Part shown: in pieces, positions 15,665 to 22,762 of the stretch
Position numbering within the stretch: the stretch's first letter is position 1
Layout: every line of letters starts with the position of its first letter
Assembly (NCBI GenBank): GCA_937928795.1
Contig: CALFWB010000102.1
Coordinates: 1-38,652 of the forward strand
DNA from: an uncultured Anaerolineales bacterium
GTDB taxonomy: Bacteria; Chloroflexota; Anaerolineae; Anaerolineales; UBA4823
DNA: 38,652 bases
Direction of reading: 5' to 3'
Translations under genes and position numbers: made by a program
The notes under the pieces: model-generated
The model's database searches: none
What the model saw: the letters and a program-made list of their open reading frames with translations, nothing else
Told to the model about the DNA's origin: nothing

Positions 15665-16960
15665 TTAGGCCGGCAGCCCGCTCAAGCCTGCCTCGGCGTT
15701 AAGTTTTTGCCACATGGCGCGATAGGCTGGGTCTTCAAATTTCAGATCCGAGCGCGCGCGTAAGCGATTGATCCAAAGCTCTGTGGCTTGCATGGCAGTT
15801 GCAAAGCAATACTCCATAAAATCTTTCTTCTCAGCTAATGTGCCTCTCTTAACCGTTTCCACCTCCTCTAAGAACTGCTTCTCGATTTGGTCAAACTCTT
15901 TGCGGATTTCAGGGACCAAATGGTCAAAATCTGCCATTGCCCGGCGGTGGAGAAGCTCATGCTTCCACCATAATGAACGTGGATCAAAGTGTTCGGTTGG
16001 GATTGGACCGATGTCGGGCAGATCAACGCCCAAGAAAACCGGCTTAAAAATCGAAACACAAGTGCCGGATGTTCCTGTGACCCAAGCCACAATCCCATGA
16101 TCGCCGACCTCGGTAACCATCACACCATCCGCTTGCCACCAACGATTCTCTTGAGGCCCGGCATGAACGCAAATGTTGCGATGGGCTTGTGCTTTTGCCG
16201 GGTGATATCCATCGCCATGATGACGCATCATATCAAAAAAGGTCCGGACGGTTATTTTACCCTGTTTTTCTTTGAGCATGTTGTAGGTGATCGATTGACG
16301 TTCAACAGACCCCAAGTTGGGTGGATACTCTGGCAAAGCGAATTTCTTTGCCCAATCGAATTCCCCACTCGCTGAGGTGAGCGAGCAGCGCGTATAGTTA
16401 TCGGTGATGGTCAATAGGTTAGAAATTGAGTCGAAGGATTCAATCTTACGCACAGCCCATTTCCGCCCCGCCGTTTCAAGAATATAGGCTTCCTGGGTAT
16501 CCGCCATTAAAAAGCTGCTGTCAAAGTGAGAGTTACCTTTCAACTCGGCGCTGCCACCTTGCCCATAGGTCTCAAGGAGTTCGGTCATCACCTGAATGGC
16601 TTCCTGACAGTTCCTTGCCCTTTCTAACCCTAGGCGCACTAAATCTGGACCGATGACACCGTCTTTTTCCTCATCCATCTCGGTTGTATAAACCGCTTCT
16701 TCACCCATCGCCAAGCCAAACTCATTGACACCGATTTCTGCGCCGTAAGTCCAAAAGGCTTTGGTTAAGAAAATCTCATAGGTTTCCTCAGCTTGCGGGA
16801 TCATCAGATGGGTCACCCGCACGGCTTCACCTTTGATGTGCTTTCGATGCGGGATGCGCACGATGGCATTAGCTTCGTTGACCTCGCAGTCTGCGCTTTT
16901 GGCAAAAATTACACTGCCATTTTGAGTGACATCGGATAAAGCAACCAGCGTATCACACAT
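15665..16960 (-). CDS. C69/secernin-type Ntn-hydrolase (dipeptidase-like)
   Basis: 431 residues resembling peptidase family C69/U34 and secernins. The start at the ATG 16960 places Cys directly after Met (MCDTLVALSD), so removal of Met exposes the N-terminal nucleophile Cys used by this N-terminal-nucleophile hydrolase fold. The GTG six bases upstream would spoil this and would abut its ribosome-binding site (AAGGAAGG). Family features include SVIFAKSAD, VNEFGLAMGEEAV, SFLMADTQEAYILETAGRKW and NYTRCSL. C69 enzymes cleave dipeptides; secernin-like members may act on other amide bonds, so substrate is open. No signal peptide, so cytoplasmic. It overlaps the end of the transporter permease gene by eight bases, so it is tied to uptake, and precedes the amidase. 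Confidence 0.88.
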   Translation of the reverse strand: MCDTLVALSDVTQNGSVIFAKSADCEVNEANAIVRIPHRKHIKGEAVRVTHLMIPQAEETYEIFLTKAFWTYGAEIGVNEFGLAMGEEAVYTTEMDEEKDGVIGPDLVRLGLERARNCQEAIQVMTELLETYGQGGSAELKGNSHFDSSFLMADTQEAYILETAGRKWAVRKIESFDSISNLLTITDNYTRCSLTSASGEFDWAKKFALPEYPPNLGSVERQSITYNMLKEKQGKITVRTFFDMMRHHGDGYHPAKAQAHRNICVHAGPQENRWWQADGVMVTEVGDHGIVAWVTGTSGTCVSIFKPVFLGVDLPDIGPIPTEHFDPRSLWWKHELLHRRAMADFDHLVPEIRKEFDQIEKQFLEEVETVKRGTLAEKKDFMEYCFATAMQATELWINRLRARSDLKFEDPAYRAMWQKLNAEAGLSGLPA

Positions 16961-18053
16961 GTTCACCTTCCTTTGGAGAAGACTCGCGGGATAGTTCCGA
17001 GGCAGAAAACTTACCGCTTGCCAACGGTATAGTGTTCGCCAAACGGATTTCCTGAGAACCTAGGAGTCCCGATGGTCGAAAGACCAAGATCAAAATCAAG
17101 AGCAGAGAAAGAACAACCTCCGTAAACCCGACTAGGTTGTTCGGGAACACACCAGCGATGTTTACCGAATTTTCCACGGCGCGCAATCCCTCACGGAGCA
17201 GGGTAACTACCACGGTGCCAAGCACTGCCCCAGATACACTGCCGGTACCGCCAATCACCAACATCGATAAGACGCTGAATGTTTCCGTGAGATAGAAGGC
17301 ATAGGGAGAAAACGAGGTAATGAAGTGAGCCCACAAACCGCCCCCAAAGCCAGCCAAAAACGCGCTGAGGACAAAACCCGCCCAACGTACTTGCACGATA
17401 TTAACACCAATGGACGCGGCTGCGTAGCGGTCATCGCGACTGGCGCGCAGTTTCAGTCCTACGGGAGTTTCTTTGAAAAGATATGCAATGAAGATGACGA
17501 GGATGCCAAAAAAGGTGCTGATCCCCAACGAAGTGTAATTATCGACACCAAAAAGGGTGCGCGGGCCATTGGTGACAATACTCCAGTGCACCAAAATCGT
17601 ATGAATAATCACCAATAGGGCAAACAAGGTGATCACGGCTGCTGCATCTGAAAGGCGCATCAAGGCATATCCAACCAGCGCTGCCACCAGTGCTGCAGCG
17701 ATGGCCCCAATAAGAAGAGAGGGCAAAAAAGGCAAATGAATGGGGCGTAAAAACGGGTACAGATCCGGTAGTGTGGCTGCTTTAGCTTGCGGGGTCATAG
17801 AGAATAACACCGAGGTATAAGCTCCAATCCCCATAAACCCGATATGGGCGAAATTGAGAATCCCTGAATTGCCCATAAAGACCTGCAAACTAAGAACCAT
17901 GACTAGGTTAATGAATAATACGGTCACAATGCGAACAAGGAGTGTATCGCCATAGGCTTGCACCAAAACTGCCAGAATTAGCAGAGGGATGGAGAGAATA
18001 AAGGGAGTGGTGTGACTCTTTAGCCAGAGGATGCCAGCATTTGTGTTCTTCAT
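16953..18053 (-). CDS. livM: Branched-chain amino acid-type ABC permease (LivM-like)
   Basis: 366 residues with about ten membrane helices. The conserved run NSGILNFAHIGFMGIGAYTS near residue 60 and the cytoplasmic loop KLRASRDDRYAAASIGVNI are hallmarks of the LivM/UrtC permease family. The protein forms a heterodimeric channel with the LivH-like protein. Its ATG overlaps the preceding stop as ATGA, implying coupled translation. The C-terminus has a hydrophilic tail (ELSRESSPKEGE) that runs over the peptidase start. LivM-type permeases serve branched-chain amino acids, urea, short amides or aromatic compounds; the downstream amidase and peptidase make an amide or small peptide derivative as likely as leucine. 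The symbol is by homology only. Confidence 0.9.
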   Translation of the reverse strand: MKNTNAGILWLKSHTTPFILSIPLLILAVLVQAYGDTLLVRIVTVLFINLVMVLSLQVFMGNSGILNFAHIGFMGIGAYTSVLFSMTPQAKAATLPDLYPFLRPIHLPFLPSLLIGAIAAALVAALVGYALMRLSDAAAVITLFALLVIIHTILVHWSIVTNGPRTLFGVDNYTSLGISTFFGILVIFIAYLFKETPVGLKLRASRDDRYAAASIGVNIVQVRWAGFVLSAFLAGFGGGLWAHFITSFSPYAFYLTETFSVLSMLVIGGTGSVSGAVLGTVVVTLLREGLRAVENSVNIAGVFPNNLVGFTEVVLSLLLILILVFRPSGLLGSQEIRLANTIPLASGKFSASELSRESSPKEGEHV

Positions 18054-18943
18054 CCCACACGCTCCCCGGTTCCTGCCCCGCGGATCAGACCTTCGGGACG
18101 AATAAGCAAGATGAGGATTACGATTAAGAACATAAAGGCTTCGCGATAATCCAGCAAAGTTTGCGGCAACATCACCCCAAGGAAGCTAAAAATCAGCCCA
18201 TAAATATAACCGCCGACGACAGCCCCAAGCAGGCTGTTCATTCCGCCGATCACGGTAGCAACAAAGGCAATCAACAGAGGCGCCCCCCCGATAGTGGGAG
18301 TAACAGATGCCGTTCGCCCCACCCAGAACAAGCCCACAATGCCAGCCATCAAACCGCTAATCACAAAAGCGGTCGAGATCACCAAGTCCGCAGGAACACC
18401 CATCAAGCGCGTCATGCGGAAATTATCCGCTGCAGCACGCAAGGCAATACCGAGGATCGTTTTCTTGAGCAGCAAAGTCAACCCGATGAGCAAGACCAAG
18501 CTAGTCACTACGGTAAGGATATTGCGCCACGGAATGGCAATTCCCATCACGGTCAGGCTAGCCGAGAATAATTTTGGCAACGGCACCGCTCTGGCGCGCG
18601 GAGAAATCAACAGCAACGCGGCGTTTTGTAATAAGGTGCTTACAGCAAATGAAGTGATCAGCATGGCACTCAGCGATTTTGTGCGAACGGGTCGAAAGGC
18701 GACCAGCTCCGTGGAATAGCTGGTGAACATAGCGATCAAGACGCCGATCAACGCCATAACCAGCCAGGGCAATTGGAATGAGGCGTTTAATAAATAAAGG
18801 GTGTAGCCCGTGATCATGATCAATTCGCCATAGGCAAAATTGACCAGCTTGAGAATACCATACACGATGACAAGCCCCAATGCCAGTAAAGCACACAAAC
18901 TTCCTAAAGTAATTGCGTTAAGGAGAAATTCGACACTCAACAA
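18050..18943 (-). CDS. livH: Branched-chain amino acid-type ABC permease (LivH-like)
   Basis: 297 residues with about eight membrane helices. GLVIVYGILKLVNFAYGELIM near the N-terminus and the loop ALRAAADNFRMTRLMGVPAD, then GLFWVGRTASVTPTIGGAP and GAVVGGYIYG, identify the LivH/UrtB family. The start is a TTG at 18943: GGAGG lies six bases before it and no ATG or GTG fits as well. It follows the LivF-like ATPase gene by 11 bases and overlaps the LivM-like gene by four. It is one half of the channel in the membrane complex of this operon. Confidence 0.9.
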   Translation of the reverse strand: MLSVEFLLNAITLGSLCALLALGLVIVYGILKLVNFAYGELIMITGYTLYLLNASFQLPWLVMALIGVLIAMFTSYSTELVAFRPVRTKSLSAMLITSFAVSTLLQNAALLLISPRARAVPLPKLFSASLTVMGIAIPWRNILTVVTSLVLLIGLTLLLKKTILGIALRAAADNFRMTRLMGVPADLVISTAFVISGLMAGIVGLFWVGRTASVTPTIGGAPLLIAFVATVIGGMNSLLGAVVGGYIYGLIFSFLGVMLPQTLLDYREAFMFLIVILILLIRPEGLIRGAGTGERVG

Positions 18944-18954
18944 GGTGATCCTCC

Positions 18955-19665
18955 TTACTCGACTCCACCCAAATAGACTTTCTCAACTTCCCCTTGATGG
19001 CGCACCTCCGCGGCTGTACCACCAAATTTCACTTTTCCGGTTTGCAATAGATAGACTCGATCGGCAATCTGCAATGTGCGATCCACATTCTGCTCAACTA
19101 AAAGGATGGTCGTACCTTGTTGATGGAGGCGAGTAATCAAATCGAAAATTTGGTCCACCAAAGCTGGCGCTAAGCCAAGCGAAGGCTCATCTAACATTAA
19201 TAGCGCAGGATGGCTCATCAAGGCCCGCGCAATGGCAAGCTGTTGTTGCTCACCCCCCGAAAGCGTACCACCTAGTTGATGAAGGCGCTGTTTAAGGATC
19301 GGGAACAGGGCAAACACCTTTTCTAAGTCTTGCTGATACTCAGCTTGATTTTTGCGCACAAACGCCCCCATGCGAAGGTTCTCTTCAACCGTCAAACTAG
19401 AAAAGATTTCGCGTCCTTCGGGTACAAGCGAGATGCCCCTGCGCACGATCTCTTCGGGCGATTTGCCCACCAATGAATCCCCACCGAAAGTGATCTTGCC
19501 CGAAACGGGGCGGAGAACACCTGCAATGGTCAGCAATAAGGTAGATTTCCCAGCGCCGTTGACTCCAATCAGGGCAACCAACTCGCCTTCTTTTACTTCG
19601 AGTGAGACCCCCTTAAGTGCAAGGATGGCGCCATAAGCAACCTGCAGATTTTCAACGGTTAGCAT
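18955..19665 (-). CDS. livF: ABC transporter ATPase, LivF type
   Basis: 236 residues, the normal length of LivF. Walker A is GVNGAGKST (about 34-42), the signature motif LSGGEQQQLAIARAL, Walker B ALLMLDEPS, and the switch His lies in ILLVEQN-x-D region context. The Q-loop region EGREIFSSLTVEENLRMGA is typical of the family. It pairs with the LivG-like ATPase to drive transport. The start ATG is preceded by AGAGGA within the two-base gap after the LivG stop, so the two are translated together. Confidence 0.92.
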   Translation of the reverse strand: MLTVENLQVAYGAILALKGVSLEVKEGELVALIGVNGAGKSTLLLTIAGVLRPVSGKITFGGDSLVGKSPEEIVRRGISLVPEGREIFSSLTVEENLRMGAFVRKNQAEYQQDLEKVFALFPILKQRLHQLGGTLSGGEQQQLAIARALMSHPALLMLDEPSLGLAPALVDQIFDLITRLHQQGTTILLVEQNVDRTLQIADRVYLLQTGKVKFGGTAAEVRHQGEVEKVYLGGVE

Positions 19666-19667
19666 GT

Positions 19668-20426
19668 TTATCCTCTTACAGCCGTTTTGCCTAGATAAGC
19701 TTCGATGACCTGCGGTATGCGCCGCACTTCATCGGGTGTGCCTTCGCCAATCGTCTTTCCATAGCTCAAGACATGTAAGCGATGGCATAAACGCATGATC
19801 AGACGCATATCATGATCGACGATCAGTAACCCCAAGCCTTTTCGCTCTGGGATAGGAGCCAGCATATCTAACAGTTGATCGCTTTCCTCCTCATTTAACC
19901 CTGCGGCGGGTTCATCCAACAGCAAAAAACTGGGTTGCATGGCAAACGCTCGGGCAATCTCCACCTTTCTTTCCAGACCATAGGGTAATTCGCTAGCAAG
20001 GCGTCCAACCCAATCCTCTAAACCCATTTCCTCAATAGCAATGAGAGCACGACGCTTGGCTTCTTTGCGGGAACATCCCATGCTCACTGCGGCAACTTCT
20101 ACATTCTCCATCACAGTGAGCTCTCGGAACAAGCGAATGGTCTGAAACGTGCGCCCCAAGCCAGCGCGGGCAATTTCATAGGGTGGTTTATTCGTAATTT
20201 CAACGTCACCGATCAAAACCCGACCACCATCTAACGGTAACAGCCCGGTGATAACGTTGATCAGGGTTGTCTTCCCGGAGCCATTTGGCCCAATTAGCCC
20301 TAAAATTTCCCCCCGTTTTAGGGTCAGACTCACCGAATCCAAGGCGCGTAAGCCGGCAAAATTTTTGGTGATGTTTTGGATGATCAATTCACCCGCTGTT
20401 GAATGCTCAGACCTGCAATCACTCAT
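19668..20426 (-). CDS. livG: ABC transporter ATPase, LivG type
   Basis: 252 residues from the ATG at 20426, which has AAGGAAG five bases before it; a TTG at 20450 would also be open but lacks a site. Walker A is GPNGSGKTT, the LivG-type signature reads LPYGLERKVEIARAF, Walker B is LLLDEPAAGLNEEE and the D-loop/H-loop part is GLLIVDHDM. These are characteristic of LivG rather than LivF. The N-terminal 12 residues before the fold are unusual and polar (SDCRSEHSTAGE). It is separated from the binding-protein gene by an 84-base gap holding a hairpin. Confidence 0.92.
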   Translation of the reverse strand: MSDCRSEHSTAGELIIQNITKNFAGLRALDSVSLTLKRGEILGLIGPNGSGKTTLINVITGLLPLDGGRVLIGDVEITNKPPYEIARAGLGRTFQTIRLFRELTVMENVEVAAVSMGCSRKEAKRRALIAIEEMGLEDWVGRLASELPYGLERKVEIARAFAMQPSFLLLDEPAAGLNEEESDQLLDMLAPIPERKGLGLLIVDHDMRLIMRLCHRLHVLSYGKTIGEGTPDEVRRIPQVIEAYLGKTAVRG

Positions 20427-20459
20427 GATCACTTCCTTAGCTGCACTCAATAGACTAAA

Positions 20460-20484
20460 GCAGGGAAGTTCTTCTCTTCCCTGC
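20460..20484 (-). terminator. Hairpin between binding-protein and ATPase genes
   Basis: GCAGGGAAG (20460-20468) and CTTCCCTGC (20476-20484) form a perfect nine-pair stem with a seven-base loop. On the minus strand it is followed by TTTAGTC, so it is a weak terminator or a 3'-end stabiliser. This position is where transport operons often reduce read-through so that binding protein exceeds the membrane parts. Confidence 0.55.
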
Positions 20485-20510
20485 CATTCTGTTTCTGAGC
20501 AATCTAAGGT

Positions 20511-21755
20511 TTAGGGTGGCGGGATAACCGCTGGGCGATACCAACCCCAGAAGGAGGGTTTGCCTTCAGTCAGGATGACCATTGCTGCCTCTTTGTTCGA
20601 CTCGTGGCCGGTAGCAGCATCGGACCAATCTAACTTTCCTGTCAGCAAATTCCACTCCGTATCCTCCATCGCCTTTGCCATCGCAGCTCCGTCGGTGGAA
20701 CCAGCAATTTCCATGGCTTTTGTCAAAATGTTGACCACGTCCCAACCGGTGACAACCCACATGGCATCAGGCTCACCGCCGTATTTGGCTTTATAGTAGT
20801 CCAAAAACTGCTTCATCTCGGGGGAAGTGTCCGGACTGACCCAACTGTGGGTGGTAAAGTAAATGTTGCTGCCGTATTCGGCGCCCAGAGCTTCAAACAG
20901 ACCAGGGTCATCGTAGGAGTCGCCGCCGACGATTGGAAGGTCAACGCCCGCTTCACGAATGGTGCGGATGATCATCCCCAAGTCAGGCATGTAGGAAGAA
21001 ATGTAAAGGAAGTCCGGCTTCTTCTCCAGCGCTTGAATGCGGGCAAGTTGCGCCGAGAAGTCTTGAGCCCCTTGCGTATAAGTATCTTCAAACATCACTT
21101 CACCGCCCAAATTCTTGAAAGCAACGATAAAGTAGCGGCTTAGCGATTTGGTGTAGTCGATAAAGGTATCCGTTACCACATACACCGAGCGATAGCCCAA
21201 CACGTTGTAGGCATATTCTGCTGCAGCCGCGCCCATCGTGGTGTTCCACATCGACATCGTAAACTGCTTGTCGCCCAAAACGGTTGAGCTGAACAAAGGC
21301 GAGGAGGCAGCGGGAGATATGCCGACAATCCCTGCCTTTTGAGCTTCCCGGCTGGCAGGACTCCCAAAGTCAAAATCAGAAGGCGTAATGATCGCTTTAG
21401 CGCCTTGTTGGATCAACTGCACAGCAACGTTTCCAACCGTGACCGGGTCGCTTTTGCCATCCAAGTTGATCAACTCAACTTTCTTGCCTAATATGCCGCC
21501 CTTTTCATTAATCACATCAACGGCTAATTGTGCCCCGCGCAAAGCCGGCTCGTCTAGGGGCGCCTGGATACCCGTCAAACACAAAGCAGCCCCGATGATA
21601 ATTTTTTCTTCCGAAGAGGCTGCTCCCTGTTGAGGGGCTTGTGTAGCTGCTGCTTGCTGAGGAGCTTGGGTGGCCGCTCCGCCACCGCAAGCGGTCAAGA
21701 GCAAGCTAAAGAGCAAGACCACAATTGTAAAAGACCTTAGCTGTTTCTTCATCAT
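20511..21755 (-). CDS. livJ: Substrate-binding lipoprotein of the ABC transporter (LivJ/LivK type)
   Basis: 414 residues of the periplasmic-binding-protein-like I family (Peripla_BP_6). The start is MMKKQLRSF after a GGAGAG site; the longer open frame upstream is not needed. The signal ends in lipobox LTACGGG, followed by a low-complexity linker with ATQAPQQ twice. The ligand-binding part begins IIIGAALCLTGIQAPLDEPA and includes KAIITPSDFDFGSPA, ISPAASSPLF and the hinge region YISSYMPDLG. The lipid anchor holds it outside the membrane. Known relatives bind leucine/isoleucine/valine, urea, amides or aromatic acids; the pocket cannot be judged by eye. It is the first gene of the operon and has the best promoter of the window upstream. 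Confidence 0.92.
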   Translation of the reverse strand: MMKKQLRSFTIVVLLFSLLLTACGGGAATQAPQQAAATQAPQQGAASSEEKIIIGAALCLTGIQAPLDEPALRGAQLAVDVINEKGGILGKKVELINLDGKSDPVTVGNVAVQLIQQGAKAIITPSDFDFGSPASREAQKAGIVGISPAASSPLFSSTVLGDKQFTMSMWNTTMGAAAAEYAYNVLGYRSVYVVTDTFIDYTKSLSRYFIVAFKNLGGEVMFEDTYTQGAQDFSAQLARIQALEKKPDFLYISSYMPDLGMIIRTIREAGVDLPIVGGDSYDDPGLFEALGAEYGSNIYFTTHSWVSPDTSPEMKQFLDYYKAKYGGEPDAMWVVTGWDVVNILTKAMEIAGSTDGAAMAKAMEDTEWNLLTGKLDWSDAATGHESNKEAAMVILTEGKPSFWGWYRPAVIPPP

Positions 21756-21993
21756 CTTCTCTCCTTTGGTTGATTTTTTGTAAAGCGTGTATAACGCTAT
21801 CCACCAACAGATCATCCAAGAATTGGGGCAATGCCCGAAAAAAGCGGCCGATCAAATCAATCCGCTTCTACCACTTAAGCCTCTAGGAGCTTTGGGAGGT
21901 TATAAATTAAATCCATTGAGAAGCATGTATGGCCAAGAGCAAACTCTAAAGAGCGTTTTTTCATTGAAAAGGGGCAAAATTAGATTTAGGCTC

Positions 21994-22021
21994 AGTTTAA
22001 CATGCCTATTTTCACTGTCAA
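21994..22021 (-). promoter_or_regulatory. Promoter of the transporter-amidase operon
   Basis: On the minus strand a perfect TTGACA (22016-22021) is followed after 16 bases by TAAACT (21994-21999), with TG one base upstream of that hexamer (extended -10). This is the only consensus -35 element I found. It leaves a leader of about 230 bases before the binding-protein start, long enough for regulation; I see no recognisable riboswitch in it. Confidence 0.6.
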
Positions 22022-22027
22022 GTTAGG

Positions 22028-22052
22028 AAAAACCCTAATGAAAGACTAGGGT
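22028..22052 (-). terminator. Intrinsic terminator of the two-component operon
   Basis: On the minus strand ACCCTA, a nine-base loop and TAGGGT (22052 down to 22032) are followed directly by TTTT(T). Stem of six pairs, a little short but with a good U-tract. It lies 39 bases after the response-regulator stop and ends six bases before the -35 box of the transporter promoter. Confidence 0.65.
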
Positions 22053-22090
22053 AAGTACGGGGGTAAGCGTGGCGGAGTCCAGATTGAGTC

Positions 22091-22762
22091 TCACTCGGAA
22101 GTCATTTGGCTATCTAACCAAATATCCAAATCATGTTGTAAGGCGTAACGAACCAAATCGGCAACCGACCTAGCCCCGATTTTCTCCATTAGATTGCTGC
22201 GATGCCATTCGATGGTCTTGATACTCAACCCTAATTGATGAGCGATCTGTCGATTGGTCTCACCGCGCAAGATATGAGCTAAGACTTCCCGTTCTCGTTG
22301 GGTTAAGTCCTTCGGACGTTCGGCAACAAACTGATCTTTGCCTTGAATTTGTTCCAGCACTTTTTTGGCTACGGGCGGATAAAGAAAACTATCTCCCTTG
22401 GCAATGGCTCGAATGGCCGAAATCAATTCGACCCCGACTGCTTTTTTGAGAATAAATCCTGAGGCTCCAGCCTTAAGCAGGGGCATAACATATTGCCATT
22501 CCTCGTGTTGGGTAAGGATCAGCACCCGGCTGCTTGGATACTTTTCGTGGATCTGACGCGTTGCCTCAAATCCGTTGACTCTTGGCATGATGATATCCAT
22601 CAAAATAATGTCCGGTTGCAGAGTCTCGATGAGTTCCAGCGCTTCTTGTCCATCGGCAGCTTCTCCAACAACTTCAATATCCTCAAAATAGCTCAGCAGC
22701 GCTCGCAAGCCTTCTCTTAGGATGGCATGATCATCAACAATTAAAACCCTAATTTTTTCCAT
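22091..22762 (-). CDS. Response regulator, NarL/LuxR type
   Basis: 223 residues. An N-terminal receiver domain (VLIVDDHAILREGL; phosphorylated Asp56 in DIILMDIIMP; conserved Lys in GFILKKAVG) is joined to a C-terminal LuxR-type helix-turn-helix (LTQREREVLAHILRGETNRQIAHQLGLSIKTIEWHRSNL given here in parts: LTQREREVLAHILRG, then LSIKTIEWHRSNLMEKIG). It binds DNA when phosphorylated. The start overlaps the end of the sensor kinase gene by 14 bases, so the two are a co-translated pair. The next genes on the same strand form the transporter operon, the most probable target, but no binding site could be identified. Confidence 0.93.
   Translation of the reverse strand: MEKIRVLIVDDHAILREGLRALLSYFEDIEVVGEAADGQEALELIETLQPDIILMDIIMPRVNGFEATRQIHEKYPSSRVLILTQHEEWQYVMPLLKAGASGFILKKAVGVELISAIRAIAKGDSFLYPPVAKKVLEQIQGKDQFVAERPKDLTQREREVLAHILRGETNRQIAHQLGLSIKTIEWHRSNLMEKIGARSVADLVRYALQHDLDIWLDSQMTSE

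Noticed and set aside
21787-22026. 79-residue plus-strand ORF in the transporter leader
   Set aside because: Antisense to the leader, runs over the promoter, no site before it and no motif.
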